From an uncultured Mucilaginibacter sp. (lineage in GTDB: Bacteria; Bacteroidota; Bacteroidia; Sphingobacteriales; Sphingobacteriaceae), in assembly GCA_903864275.1 (NCBI GenBank), contig CAIPFE010000030.1, positions 1-64,000 of the forward strand: DNA of 64,000 nt. Direction: 5' to 3'. Positions 28,932 to 39,122 of this stretch are shown piece after piece (within the stretch, counting starts at the first letter, position 1; each line of letters opens with the position of its first letter). The notes under the pieces were generated by a model. It was not told the origin of the DNA and did not search any database. It saw only the letters and a program-made list of their open reading frames with translations. The position numbers and the translations under genes are program-made.

Positions 28932-31370
28932 ATGATAAAAAACTATTTAAGGAGCGCTTTTCGTAATATCAAAAGGCATCCGTTTATTTCATTCATCAAC
29001 ATATTTGGTTTAACTGTTGGGTTAACCTGCTGCCTGCTCATATTAACTTATGTTTTAAATGAAAAGAGCTATGATAAATTCAATAAAGATGGCGACGATA
29101 TTTATAGGGTTACCACATCACTTTATTCCAGTGAGGGCGCTGAAATTTTTCATCTGGCATCAATAGCAGCCCCCTTTGCCCCGCTTTTACAAAACGAATT
29201 TCCTGATATTAAGAAAACCACAAGGCTGTTGTCAAACGGAACTACTATACTGCGCTATAAGGATAAACTTTTTAATGAACAGAAAGCATATTATGCGGAT
29301 GAAAACTTTTTCTACTTTTTTAATACCCAGGTTATTGCAGGTGCTGCCCGCACTGCATTGGCAGAACCCAGCAGTATAATGATAACGGAAGGGCTGGCGA
29401 AGAAATATTTTGGCAACACCGATCCGATGAATAAAATAATCATGCTGGATGCCCATAAACGTCCATTTAAAGTTACCGGCATTTTTAAGGAATTCCCAGC
29501 CAATTCGCATTTGCATCCTGAGATATTACTCTCATTTAATACCTTGAAAGACAGTTTAATTTTTGGAGAAAAGGCCTTGCATGCCGATTATTACGATAAT
29601 AATTTTTTTACCTATCTCTTATTTCCGAAAAACTATAATACAAATAGAATTGAAGCTCAATTGCCAAATTTCCTGGATAAGTATGTCCCGGTCCCACCCG
29701 GAGCCCCGGTTAATTTCAAAACTCACAAAACCACTAAACTTGAATTGCAGAAGCTTTCTGACATTCACCTGCGCTCGCATCTTGATAATGAAATTGAAGA
29801 AAACGGGGATATTGAACGCGTTTATACATTTTCGGCCGTTGCCCTTTTTATTTTATTAATAGCCAGTATCAATTACATGAACTTGTCGACTGCCCGCTCT
29901 GTGTTAAGGGCCAGGGAAATAGGGATAAGGAAGGTTATTGGTGCGGAACGGAAAGAAATTATCCACCAGTTCCTAAGCGAATCAGTGTTAATTACGTGGG
30001 TGGCATTTGCGCTGGCCGTAGTACTGACAATTATTTTGCTGCCGTTTGTAAACAGGTTCTCCAGCAACCATTTGTCCGTCACCAGCTTACTTCACTGGCA
30101 AATACTGCTGCCGGCATTTTCAGTACCATTTGTTATCGGCCTGGTCAGCGGCATCTACCCGGCAATCTTTATGTCGTCGTTCGCGCCGGTAAAGGTTTTA
30201 AAAGGGGTATTAAAGGTTGGCTCCGGCAATCTTTCATTCCGAAAAGTGTTGGTGGTGATACAATTCTCTATTTCAATTATTTTAATTGTAGCCACAACTA
30301 TAGTTTACCGGCAGTTGAAATATATGCAAAACAAGGATTTAGGCTTTAATAAAGACAATATTATTGTAATGAAGTATCCGCCTGCATTAAACAAGCGATA
30401 TAACACATTGAAGTATGACCTGTTAAAATATTCTTCAATAAAAGATGTAGCCGAGTCCTCGAATATCCCAACCGAGCGGTTGTTGAATGATGACATTGCC
30501 TCGATTGCTGAAGCAGGTTCGAATCGTCCAGCCAAAATTGAATTGAAATATATAAATGTGGACTACGGATTTATTCCGGCATATGGGATGGCTTTGGCTG
30601 CCGGCCGTAACTTTTCGAAAGACTTCAGCACTGATACCAGCAGTTTTATAATTAATGAAGCAGCGGTACAGGCGCTTGGGTGGAAAAATCCGCAAAGTGC
30701 CATCGGCAGAAATTTAATATATGGTACTGTCAGGGGGAAGATTGTGGGTGTTATAAAGGATTTTCAGTTCGAATCTTTACATCAAAAAGTTACGCCTTTA
30801 CTTTTCCAGCTGCCACCTCCGCGCAATAGTTTTTACGACAGGGTTTCTCTAAAGATCAGCGGCGAAAACGTTTCGTCGACTATAAATGCCATTCAAAGTG
30901 CCTGGAGTAAAGATATGCCCGACACACCCTTCGAATTTACTTTTTTAGATCAAAAACTTCAGCAATTATACCTTAGCGAACAACAACAGGGCGTATTGTT
31001 TACTATTTTTTCGGGCATTGCAATTTTTATAGCCTGTTTGGGTTTATTCGGTTTGTCGGCATTTACAATAACCCAGCGGGTTAAAGAAATTGGTGTACGT
31101 AAGGTGCTGGGAGCCAGCATTTCACAGATAGTGGTTGAATTGTCCGGGAGCTTCCTGCGATTGATTTTATTCTCCACAATAATTGCATTCCCAATAGCCT
31201 GGTATCTAATGAATAAGTGGTTGGTTAGTTTTGCTTTTCGCGTGGGGATCAGTTGGTGGATATTTTTGATTGCAGGGACGATGGCGATGCTAATAGCCTT
31301 TGCTACTATCAGCTTTCAATCTATCAAAGCGGCATTGGCTAACCCGGTGAAGAGCCTTCGGTCGGAGTAG
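28932..31370 (+). CDS. ABC permease, MacB_PCD-FtsX twice (paralogue 12)
   Basis: This 812-residue permease is the closest relative of the one at 33995. Both open MIKNYLRSAFRNIKRHPFIS with almost identical DNA over the first 110 or so bases, and both share HPEILLSFNTLKD-like and HLDNEIEENG-like segments in the first extracytoplasmic domain. The coupling helices are RAREIGIRKVIGA near residue 326 and RVKEIGVRKVLGA near 716. The first half ends FAPVKVLKG. The cytoplasmic start IKRHP differs from the WRNL start of most paralogues. An unrelated family member at 31500 separates the two copies, so they are not a simple adjacent duplication. Confidence 0.92.
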   Translation: MIKNYLRSAFRNIKRHPFISFINIFGLTVGLTCCLLILTYVLNEKSYDKFNKDGDDIYRVTTSLYSSEGAEIFHLASIAAPFAPLLQNEFPDIKKTTRLLSNGTTILRYKDKLFNEQKAYYADENFFYFFNTQVIAGAARTALAEPSSIMITEGLAKKYFGNTDPMNKIIMLDAHKRPFKVTGIFKEFPANSHLHPEILLSFNTLKDSLIFGEKALHADYYDNNFFTYLLFPKNYNTNRIEAQLPNFLDKYVPVPPGAPVNFKTHKTTKLELQKLSDIHLRSHLDNEIEENGDIERVYTFSAVALFILLIASINYMNLSTARSVLRAREIGIRKVIGAERKEIIHQFLSESVLITWVAFALAVVLTIILLPFVNRFSSNHLSVTSLLHWQILLPAFSVPFVIGLVSGIYPAIFMSSFAPVKVLKGVLKVGSGNLSFRKVLVVIQFSISIILIVATTIVYRQLKYMQNKDLGFNKDNIIVMKYPPALNKRYNTLKYDLLKYSSIKDVAESSNIPTERLLNDDIASIAEAGSNRPAKIELKYINVDYGFIPAYGMALAAGRNFSKDFSTDTSSFIINEAAVQALGWKNPQSAIGRNLIYGTVRGKIVGVIKDFQFESLHQKVTPLLFQLPPPRNSFYDRVSLKISGENVSSTINAIQSAWSKDMPDTPFEFTFLDQKLQQLYLSEQQQGVLFTIFSGIAIFIACLGLFGLSAFTITQRVKEIGVRKVLGASISQIVVELSGSFLRLILFSTIIAFPIAWYLMNKWLVSFAFRVGISWWIFLIAGTMAMLIAFATISFQSIKAALANPVKSLRSE

Positions 31371-31499
31371 GCAGTTGGCAGTAGCAGTTAAGAAGGTGGA
31401 AGCTGAAAGGTAAAAGGCGAAAGGTTGACGGGTACGAGCCTCTTGGGACAGGAGTTTAACTCGCCAGCACAAATGAACTAGTGAACAAATGAAGTAACA

Positions 31500-33917
31500 A
31501 TGATAAAAAACTATTTCAAAACGGCGTGGCGAAGTTTAATTCGCAACAAAAGCTACACTGCGATAAACGTTGCCGGTTTATCTGTAGGTATAGCAGCATG
31601 CCTGCTCATCTACCTGGTCATTCATTTTGAAACCGGCTTTGATACCTTTCATAAAAAGAAAGACCGTATTTTCAGGATTGTCACCGCCGCCAAAACCCCG
31701 CAGGGGATTAGTTACCTGGGGGGCGTTTCAATGCCAACAGCCGCAGAGTTACGCGTTGAATACCCTAAGTTATTGGTTACGTCAATTTTAAAAACAGATG
31801 ACATATTGAGTGTATCTGAAAATGGTGCGAAAGCTGTAAAAACGTTTGATGAAGATGGCGTTTACTTTGTTGAACCCCAGTTTTTTAAGGTGTTTGATTA
31901 TGATTGGCTTTCCGGCGATGAAAACACAGCATTAAATGAGCCAAATACCGTTGTTTTAACTCAAAGTGCTGCTGAAAAATATTTTGGCAGCTGGCAAAAT
32001 GCTATTGGCAAAACAATAAAATATGAGAATGCGAATGACCTTAAAGTTACCGGCATCTTAAAAAATATGCCGGTAAATACCGATCTCGACCTGCGGGTAG
32101 TGATCTCCTATTCAACCTTGCCGTACACACATTTTAAAAATGCCCTTAACGATGCAGGTGGCATTATTGGCTCGCACTATTGCTTTATGGTGTTGCCTGA
32201 TAACACTACTCCAAATAATTTTAACAATAACCTTTTGGCTTTTGCAAAAAAGTATAAGCCGGAAAACCACGCCAATGACGGGCTGATACTGCAGCCGTTG
32301 ACTGAAATGCATTACGACGGCAGGTTTGGAGTTTTTAGCGGAAAAACTTTCAGCAAAGAATTAATAAAAGCCTTAAGCCTGATCGGATTGTTCCTGCTTA
32401 TAATTGCTTGTGTTAATTTTATTAATATGGCCACCGCGCAGGCAGTTAACCGCTCAAGGGAAGTGGGCATCCGTAAAGTACTGGGCAGCAATCGCACGCG
32501 GCTGGTGTTTCAATTCATAAGTGAAACATTTATTGTTACCCTCTTTGCCGTGGTTATAGCGGTTTTTTTATCCTCATTAGCCGTACCGCAGTTGAACCAA
32601 TTGCTTGGGACACAAATAAACCAGGCATTTTTAACGGAAAAACCGGTATTTATTTTCCTAAGCGGGCTAACCTTGGGAGTTACTTTTTTATCAGGCTTCT
32701 ACCCGGCGATTGTTCTTTCAGGTTTTAATCCAATAGCAGCATTAAAAAATAAGATCAGCACAGGGCCTTCAAAGGGAATTTCGCTGAGGCGCGGCCTGGT
32801 TGTTTTGCAGTTTTGTATAGCCCAGGTACTGGTAATTGGTACATTGGTTATTATAAGCCAGATGAATTATTTTAGAAATTACCCGCTGGGCTTTGATAAA
32901 GATGCTGTTATTAATTTACCAATACCAGGTGACAGCATCAGCCACTCACGGTTAGGTGCGCTGCAAAATAATCTTTTACAGCAACCCGGTATAAAAGATG
33001 TAAGCTTTAGCCATTCGAGCCCATCAGACGATTTCTATACCGATAATTACTTTAAATACAATAATTCAACAAAGAGGACGGATTTTCTCACACATCTTAA
33101 GTGGGCCGATGCAGAATATTTTAAGCTGTATAAACTGAAATTCATCGCCGGGCGGCCCTATGAAAATAGCGACCAGGTACATGGATATGTAGTAAACGAA
33201 ACCCTGCTTAAAAAGCTGGGTGTGCGCAACGCCAGTGATGCCATCGGCAAAAACATCATCATTTGGGACGACAAAACAAAACTGGCCCCGATAGTAGGCG
33301 TTGTTAAAGATTTCAACGTTTCATCCCTTCGCGAAGAAATTCCGCCTGTTTTGCTGGCCTCATGGAAAGATGCATATCAAACAATAAATATAAAACTGCA
33401 GCCCGGCAGCGATAATGTAAAGCGATCATTGGCTTCAATTGAAAAACTATGGAGCGCTGCTTTCCCAAATGACATATACCAGTACCAGTTCCTTGATGAA
33501 AAAATAGCTAATTTTTATAAAAGCGAGGATGAATTATCAACGTTATATAAAGTATTTGCCGGCATAGCCATTTTTATATCGTGCCTGGGTTTATACGGCC
33601 TGGTTTCGTTTATGGCTGTGCAGCGTACAAAAGAAGTCGGGATCCGCAAAACACTCGGGGCTACCGTTGGCCATATCGTTTACCTGTTTTCAAAAGAATT
33701 TACCATCCTTATTTTAGTTGCGTTTACCATTTCGGCGCCGCTTGGCTGGTGTTTTATGAATAAATGGCTGCAAGGTTTCACTTATAAAATAATTCCGGGG
33801 CCGGGAATATTTATATTGGCTATTGCAGCATCTGTATTAATTGCCTGGATAACCGTTGGTTATAAGGCTATTGGGGCTGCCCTGGCTAACCCGGTGAATA
33901 GCCTTAGGAGAGAGTAA
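31500..33917 (+). CDS. ABC permease, MacB_PCD-FtsX twice (paralogue 13)
   Basis: This 805-residue 'AQ' class member (NFINMATAQAVNRSREVG) with segment 6 motif GLYGLVSFMAVQ is grouped with the genes at 7502 and 41769. The coupling helices are RSREVGIRKVLGS near residue 318 and RTKEVGIRKTLGA near 709. The first half ends FNPIAALKN. The tail NPVNSLRRE is the only one in the array with arginine instead of serine before the final glutamate, and the stop is TAA rather than TAG. The end before segment 8, FTYKIIPGPGIF, is also unusual. It sits between the near-twin genes at 28932 and 33995. Confidence 0.92.
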   Translation: MIKNYFKTAWRSLIRNKSYTAINVAGLSVGIAACLLIYLVIHFETGFDTFHKKKDRIFRIVTAAKTPQGISYLGGVSMPTAAELRVEYPKLLVTSILKTDDILSVSENGAKAVKTFDEDGVYFVEPQFFKVFDYDWLSGDENTALNEPNTVVLTQSAAEKYFGSWQNAIGKTIKYENANDLKVTGILKNMPVNTDLDLRVVISYSTLPYTHFKNALNDAGGIIGSHYCFMVLPDNTTPNNFNNNLLAFAKKYKPENHANDGLILQPLTEMHYDGRFGVFSGKTFSKELIKALSLIGLFLLIIACVNFINMATAQAVNRSREVGIRKVLGSNRTRLVFQFISETFIVTLFAVVIAVFLSSLAVPQLNQLLGTQINQAFLTEKPVFIFLSGLTLGVTFLSGFYPAIVLSGFNPIAALKNKISTGPSKGISLRRGLVVLQFCIAQVLVIGTLVIISQMNYFRNYPLGFDKDAVINLPIPGDSISHSRLGALQNNLLQQPGIKDVSFSHSSPSDDFYTDNYFKYNNSTKRTDFLTHLKWADAEYFKLYKLKFIAGRPYENSDQVHGYVVNETLLKKLGVRNASDAIGKNIIIWDDKTKLAPIVGVVKDFNVSSLREEIPPVLLASWKDAYQTINIKLQPGSDNVKRSLASIEKLWSAAFPNDIYQYQFLDEKIANFYKSEDELSTLYKVFAGIAIFISCLGLYGLVSFMAVQRTKEVGIRKTLGATVGHIVYLFSKEFTILILVAFTISAPLGWCFMNKWLQGFTYKIIPGPGIFILAIAASVLIAWITVGYKAIGAALANPVNSLRRE

Positions 33918-33994
33918 AAAAGTACGCAGTTTGAAGATCCTTAACCCGCTGGCACCAATGAACAAATGAACTAATAAACTAATGAACTAACACT

Positions 33995-36418
33995 ATGATA
34001 AAAAATTATTTAAGGAGCGCTTTTCGTAATATCAAGAGGCACCCGTTTATTTCATTCATCAACATATTTGGTTTAACCGTTGGGTTAACCTGCTGCCTGC
34101 TGATAGTTACATATGTGATCAATGAACGCAGCTATGATAAGTTCAATAAAAATGCGAATGACATTTATCGCGTTACGCGCATATTTTACTCGGCGCCAAA
34201 TGTAGAAAGCCTGCATTTAAGTTCAGTTGCCCCTCCGTTTGGGCCTTTGCTGCAATCGGCATTTTCGGATATTAAAAAAATGACCCGTGTATTGCCAAAC
34301 GGATCCGCCACTTTAAGGTATAAAGACAAATTATTTAATGAGCAAAATGCAGCTTTTGCCGATGAGAATTTCTTTGATTTTTTCACAGTACCTGTGACCA
34401 AAGGCGACCCGCATAAAGGTTTACTGGAGCCGTACAGTATTATGCTGACCAAAACCATCGCAAAAAAATATTTTAGCGATGCCGACCCCATGAATAAGAC
34501 AATTATGCTGGATAACGGTAAGCATGAATTTAGGGTAACCGGAATTTTTGATGCGTTCCCCGCTAATTCGCACATGCACCCGGATATATTGATGTCGTTT
34601 AATACTTTAAAGGATACGGCGGTTTATGGTGAAAAGCAATTGGAGACAAATTTTGGCAATAATTCTTTTTATACCTACCTGATGTTTCCGAAAAATTACA
34701 ATGTTGACCGTGTGCGGGCACAAATGCCGTACTTTCTCGATAAGTATGTGAATTTCAAGGGAATGCCCGGTAATTTAAAAACCCACCAGGTAACCTCCCT
34801 CACGCTTCAAAAGCTTACTGACATCCACCTAACCTCGCACCTGGACGATGAAATTGAAGAGAACGGCAGCGCGACCCGCGTGTATATATTTTCAGCTATT
34901 GCCTTGTTTATCCTGCTGATAGCTTGTATAAATTACATGAACCTTTCAACCGCACGCTCAACCTTACGCGCCAAAGAGATCGGGATCAGGAAAGTTGTTG
35001 GCGCACAGCGAAAGGAGATCATCGCCCAGTTTTTAAGCGAATCTGTTTTAATAACTTATTTGTCACTCTTCATAGCATTTGTTTTGACTGCGTTGCTGTT
35101 GCCTGCGGTAAATAACATGTCGAATCTGCAACTTCATATCAACACTCTGTTACACTGGCAGGTTTTACTGCCCGTTTTGTTGCTTCCTTTTGCAATCGGG
35201 TTGATAAGCGGTATTTACCCCGCGCTGTTTATGTCTTCGTTTATCCCCGTAAAGGTGCTCAAAGGCATCCTGAAAGTAAATACCGGCACATTTTCTTTCC
35301 GGAAGATATTGGTGGTGCTGCAATTTTCAATATCTATCGTACTGATCGTTGCTACTATTGTGGTTTTCAGGCAACTCCAGTATATACAGGATAAAGACCT
35401 CGGTTTTAATAAAGACCATATTTTAACCATGCGTTATGACGGATCGCTGGGCAATAAATATGAGGCATTCCGCGCCGACCTGCTAAAAAATGATGGTGTC
35501 AAACAAATTGGCCGCTCATCGCGCATTCCGTCGGGCCGGTTACTGGATGACCAGAATGCCTCGGTTTTGGAAGGTGGTTCATTCCAGCCGCTAAAAGTAG
35601 ACTTGAAGCAAATAGTTGCCGACGATGGCTTCATCCCCACTTACGGCATAAAAATGGCATCCGGCAGAAATTTCTCAAAGGACATAAAAACCGACTCGAA
35701 TAAATTTATCATCAACGAAACCACAGTGAAAACACTGGGATGGAAGACTCCTGAAAACGCCTTGAATAAGCAGATAAAATATGGAAGCGTGACGGGCAAT
35801 GTCATCGGTGTGATGAAAGATTTCCATTTCGAATCCCTTCATCAGCCAATTATCCCGATGATCTTTATAACCAGTCCATATTATAACCGGCTGTCGATAA
35901 AGATCGACGGGCATAATATACAATCCTCAGTAGCCACCATTCGGGAAACCTGGCAAAAGTATTTGCCCAATACACCATTCGATTTTACATTTCTTGATGA
36001 AAAGTTCAACCAGCTTTACAACAGCGAACAACAACAGGGTACCCTGTTTACCATTTTTGCCTGCATTGCCATATTTATTGCTTGCCTTGGCTTGTTCGGA
36101 TTATCGGCTTTCACCATAACCCAGCGTGTTAAGGAAATAGGTGTGCGCAAGGTGTTGGGCGCCAGTATACCGCAAATTGTTACCGAACTATCAAAGGACT
36201 TTTTGAAACTGGTTTTGATAGCAGCAGTGGTTGCATTACCGGCAGCCTGGTTCTCGATGAACAAATGGCTGGCGGATTTTGCATCACGCATCGATATCAG
36301 CTGGTGGATACTGGCGGCAGCCGGTGTTATCGCGCTGATCATTGCATTTGCTACGATAAGTTTTCAATCCATCAAAGCGGCATTGGCAAACCCAGTGAAG
36401 AGCCTTAGGAGTGAGTGA
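33995..36418 (+). CDS. ABC permease, MacB_PCD-FtsX twice (paralogue 14)
   Basis: This 807-residue near twin of the gene at 28932 has the same start (IKRHPFISFINIFGLTVGLTCC), the same CLGLFGLSAFTITQRVKEIGVRK region and very similar extracytoplasmic domains. The two clearly differ in the middle of the second extracytoplasmic domain. The coupling helices are RAKEIGIRKVVGA near residue 325 and RVKEIGVRKVLGA near 711, and the first half ends FIPVKVLKG. The stop is TGA. Only 77 bases separate it from the upstream gene, with an AATGAAC leader in between. A recent duplication or gene conversion best explains the likeness. Confidence 0.92.
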   Translation: MIKNYLRSAFRNIKRHPFISFINIFGLTVGLTCCLLIVTYVINERSYDKFNKNANDIYRVTRIFYSAPNVESLHLSSVAPPFGPLLQSAFSDIKKMTRVLPNGSATLRYKDKLFNEQNAAFADENFFDFFTVPVTKGDPHKGLLEPYSIMLTKTIAKKYFSDADPMNKTIMLDNGKHEFRVTGIFDAFPANSHMHPDILMSFNTLKDTAVYGEKQLETNFGNNSFYTYLMFPKNYNVDRVRAQMPYFLDKYVNFKGMPGNLKTHQVTSLTLQKLTDIHLTSHLDDEIEENGSATRVYIFSAIALFILLIACINYMNLSTARSTLRAKEIGIRKVVGAQRKEIIAQFLSESVLITYLSLFIAFVLTALLLPAVNNMSNLQLHINTLLHWQVLLPVLLLPFAIGLISGIYPALFMSSFIPVKVLKGILKVNTGTFSFRKILVVLQFSISIVLIVATIVVFRQLQYIQDKDLGFNKDHILTMRYDGSLGNKYEAFRADLLKNDGVKQIGRSSRIPSGRLLDDQNASVLEGGSFQPLKVDLKQIVADDGFIPTYGIKMASGRNFSKDIKTDSNKFIINETTVKTLGWKTPENALNKQIKYGSVTGNVIGVMKDFHFESLHQPIIPMIFITSPYYNRLSIKIDGHNIQSSVATIRETWQKYLPNTPFDFTFLDEKFNQLYNSEQQQGTLFTIFACIAIFIACLGLFGLSAFTITQRVKEIGVRKVLGASIPQIVTELSKDFLKLVLIAAVVALPAAWFSMNKWLADFASRIDISWWILAAAGVIALIIAFATISFQSIKAALANPVKSLRSE

Positions 36419-36424
36419 GAAATG

Positions 36425-36519
36425 TCATTGGTCATTGGTCATTAGTGCAAGGCGGCCAATTTAATGATCAAATGATACTAAGCAACCGGCCAATGACTAA
36501 TGACTAATGACTAATGACC
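36425..36519. repeat. TAATGAC heptamer array with opposed TCATTGG array
   Basis: TCATTGGTCATTGGTCATTA-type sequence (36425-36446) is opposed by four units of TAATGAC (about 36491-36519), giving an imperfect hairpin. The right arm ends a few bases before the ATG at 36526. The same heptamers build the inverted repeat at 2303-2367. Confidence 0.7.
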
Positions 36520-36525
36520 AACACC

Positions 36526-39018
36526 ATGATAAAAAATTATTTTAAAATTGCATTCCGGGGCTTTTGGCGGCATAAGCTGTTCACCCTTATCAACATTATC
36601 GGCTTATCCATTGGCATAAGTGCGGCGCTGGTGATTTATTTGATTGTGCATTTCGATTTCACCTTCGATAAATTTCATAAGAATGGCGACCGCATTTACC
36701 GCGTGGTGAGTAACTTTTCGTTCCAGGGTAACCGCGGTTATAACGGCGGTGTTTGCGGGCCTTTGGCGGCTGCCGTTAAAAGCCAGGTACCAGGGGTTGA
36801 AGTTACTGCACCGACTTTCTCCCTTTCCCCATCAAATGAGTTCATTCCCCATGCCGGGTTACGGGCTGCTGGTGAGGTGAGCACCCCTGTTAAATTCAAA
36901 AACAAGTACACCGTACTGCTGGCCGGCGACGAATATTTTAAAATTTTTGATTACAAATGGCTGGCAGGTTCGCCTAAAAATGCCCTGGCTGCGCCAAACC
37001 AGGTTGTGCTGACATCGGAACAGGCGAAGAAATATTTCCCGTCCACACCATATAGCCAGATGATCGGCAGGACAGTTATCTACGATACGCTGAAAACAAC
37101 CGTTACCGGAATAGTGCAAACCCTGACGGAAAACACCGATTTTACTTTCCGTGATTTTGTATCCTACAGCACGGCAACTATTAACGCAAATAAAGCTGTT
37201 GGTGACCAGTTGCAGCTATCTGAATGGGAAAGCACTAACTCATCCCAGCAGTTGTTTATAAAATTGGCGCAGGGCGCGGACGCTTCCCGTATCCAAAAAC
37301 AGTTAAACGCTATCCTGAAAAAAAATAGTCCGCCTAAACCCGAATATAAAGGCAATACCCATTCGTTTAGCCTGCAGCCCTTAAGCGACCTGCACTTTAA
37401 CGACCATTACGATGTTGTAAACGACGGACATATAGCAAGTAAAACCACCTTATACGGTTTGCTGGCTATTGCTGCGTTCCTTTTACTGCTCGGCTGCATC
37501 AACTTCATTAATTTAACCACCGCCCAGGCAACTCAAAGAGCCAAAGAGATCGGCGTCCGCAAAACAATGGGCAGCAGCCGCGAGCAGCTGATAATTCAAT
37601 TTTTAAGCGAGACCTTTCTTATTACATTGATCGCCGTTATTATTTCAGTTATGCTGGCACCTGTTATATTAAAGCTATTTGCCGATTTTATCGACCCGGG
37701 TATCAAGGCAACGCTGTTTCAGCCATACCTTATCATGTTTCTTTTAGTGTTGACCATTGCTGTGAGCCTTGCCTCCGGTTTTTACCCGGCAATTATGCTA
37801 TCGGGCTACAAACCAGCATTGGTTTTGAAGAACCAGTCGCAATCAGGCGGCAGTCAAACCCGTAACGCGTGGCTGCGTAAATCGTTAACTGTTACGCAAT
37901 TCATTATCGCCCAGTTTTTTATCATGGCGACCATATTGGTGAGTAAGCAAATTTATTATGCCCTGCATAAAGACCTTGGCTTTAAAAAGGAGGCTATCTT
38001 AATCATCAACTCACCCTGGAAGAACAGGACAACAGCTCGTAACCAGGTATTTTTAAACAAGCTGCATTCCATGCCACAGGTCGAAATGGTTAGTATTGGT
38101 AACGCACCGCCTTCATCCGGTAGTACCAACTCAACCGAGGTTACCTATAACGACGGTAAGAAAGAGATCAAAACCGAGGTGTTTCTGAAATTTGGAGATG
38201 AGAACTATATCCCGCTTTATAAAATTAAATTTCTTGCAGGCCGCAACCTGCAGCGTGGGGATAGTGCAAAATCGGTAATGATTAATAATACCTACGCAAA
38301 AATATTGGGCTTCCGCAACCCTAACGACGCAATCGGCAAAACGCTTAAAAATTTTAACGGTGTAAAAACCCTCCAGGTTGCCGGGGTTGTTGCTGATTTT
38401 TACCAGTCGTCGCTGCATGCACCCATTAAACCTATGGCCATTTACTTTGGCACCGATAGCTGGCAGACCGGCACTTTCCACATCGCCCTAAAACCGCAAA
38501 CAGTCGGCGGTAACGAATGGAAAACAGCAATTGCCGCCATGGGGGAATCGTGGAAGGGAATATACCCTGACGACGACTTCGAATACGATTTTTTCGATGC
38601 AAGCATCGCTAAATTTTATGATACGGAACAGCACACATCAACCCTGCTTGCGTGGGCAACAGGCTTGTCCATATTCATCAGTTGCCTTGGTCTTTTAGGC
38701 CTTGCTATTTACACTACCACCCAACGCACCAAAGAGATCGGTGTTCGCAAGGTACTTGGCGCCACTGTAGCACAAATAGTAACACTGTTGTCGACAGAAT
38801 TGGTATTGCTCATTGTGCTGGCATTTATAATAGTAACCCCGGCAGCCTGGTGGGCCATGAACAAATGGATGCAAACCTTTGCCGACCGCACCACCATCAG
38901 CTGGTGGATATTTGCGGCAAGCGGGGCAGGCATGCTGCTGGCAGCCGTATTTACGTCAAGTTTTCAAACCATAAAGGCGGCAATTGCAAACCCGGTGAAG
39001 AGCCTGAGGAGCGAGTAG
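36526..39018 (+). CDS. ABC permease, MacB_PCD-FtsX twice (paralogue 15, longest)
   Basis: 830 residues from ATG 36526. The ATG at 36514 lies inside the TAATGAC repeat and would add MTNT, so it is rejected. This is the longest copy; the extra length is mainly in the first extracytoplasmic domain (coupling helix 1, RAKEIGVRKTMGS, starts near residue 338, about 20 later than usual). It is an 'AQ' member (NFINLTTAQATQ). The first half ends GYKPALVLKN, close to SYLPALSLKG in the gene at 49302; the two also share SETFLI/IETFIV after the coupling helix and look like sisters. Coupling helix 2 is RTKEIGVRKVLGA near 734, and the tail is NPVKSLRSE. Confidence 0.92.
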   Translation: MIKNYFKIAFRGFWRHKLFTLINIIGLSIGISAALVIYLIVHFDFTFDKFHKNGDRIYRVVSNFSFQGNRGYNGGVCGPLAAAVKSQVPGVEVTAPTFSLSPSNEFIPHAGLRAAGEVSTPVKFKNKYTVLLAGDEYFKIFDYKWLAGSPKNALAAPNQVVLTSEQAKKYFPSTPYSQMIGRTVIYDTLKTTVTGIVQTLTENTDFTFRDFVSYSTATINANKAVGDQLQLSEWESTNSSQQLFIKLAQGADASRIQKQLNAILKKNSPPKPEYKGNTHSFSLQPLSDLHFNDHYDVVNDGHIASKTTLYGLLAIAAFLLLLGCINFINLTTAQATQRAKEIGVRKTMGSSREQLIIQFLSETFLITLIAVIISVMLAPVILKLFADFIDPGIKATLFQPYLIMFLLVLTIAVSLASGFYPAIMLSGYKPALVLKNQSQSGGSQTRNAWLRKSLTVTQFIIAQFFIMATILVSKQIYYALHKDLGFKKEAILIINSPWKNRTTARNQVFLNKLHSMPQVEMVSIGNAPPSSGSTNSTEVTYNDGKKEIKTEVFLKFGDENYIPLYKIKFLAGRNLQRGDSAKSVMINNTYAKILGFRNPNDAIGKTLKNFNGVKTLQVAGVVADFYQSSLHAPIKPMAIYFGTDSWQTGTFHIALKPQTVGGNEWKTAIAAMGESWKGIYPDDDFEYDFFDASIAKFYDTEQHTSTLLAWATGLSIFISCLGLLGLAIYTTTQRTKEIGVRKVLGATVAQIVTLLSTELVLLIVLAFIIVTPAAWWAMNKWMQTFADRTTISWWIFAASGAGMLLAAVFTSSFQTIKAAIANPVKSLRSE

Positions 39019-39122
39019 CAGTTGGTTAGTAGCAGTTGCCAGTATGATAAGCGTAATGAAATCGGTGAAATCATCGCATAATCGGTGTAATAAAAAAAAA
39101 TAATCGGTGTAATCACGAAAAA

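Noticed and set aside
36514..36525. Upstream start codon at 36514 (adding MTNT), and likewise TTG 7490 and TTG 25005
   Set aside because: These lie in spacer repeats or overlap a promoter -10, while the downstream ATG restores the family start MIKNY or a clean signal peptide.
39033..39120. A palindromic dispersed element like that at 28796-28884
   Set aside because: The AATCGGTGTAATCA-type repeats here are direct, and no matching opposite arm of useful length was found.
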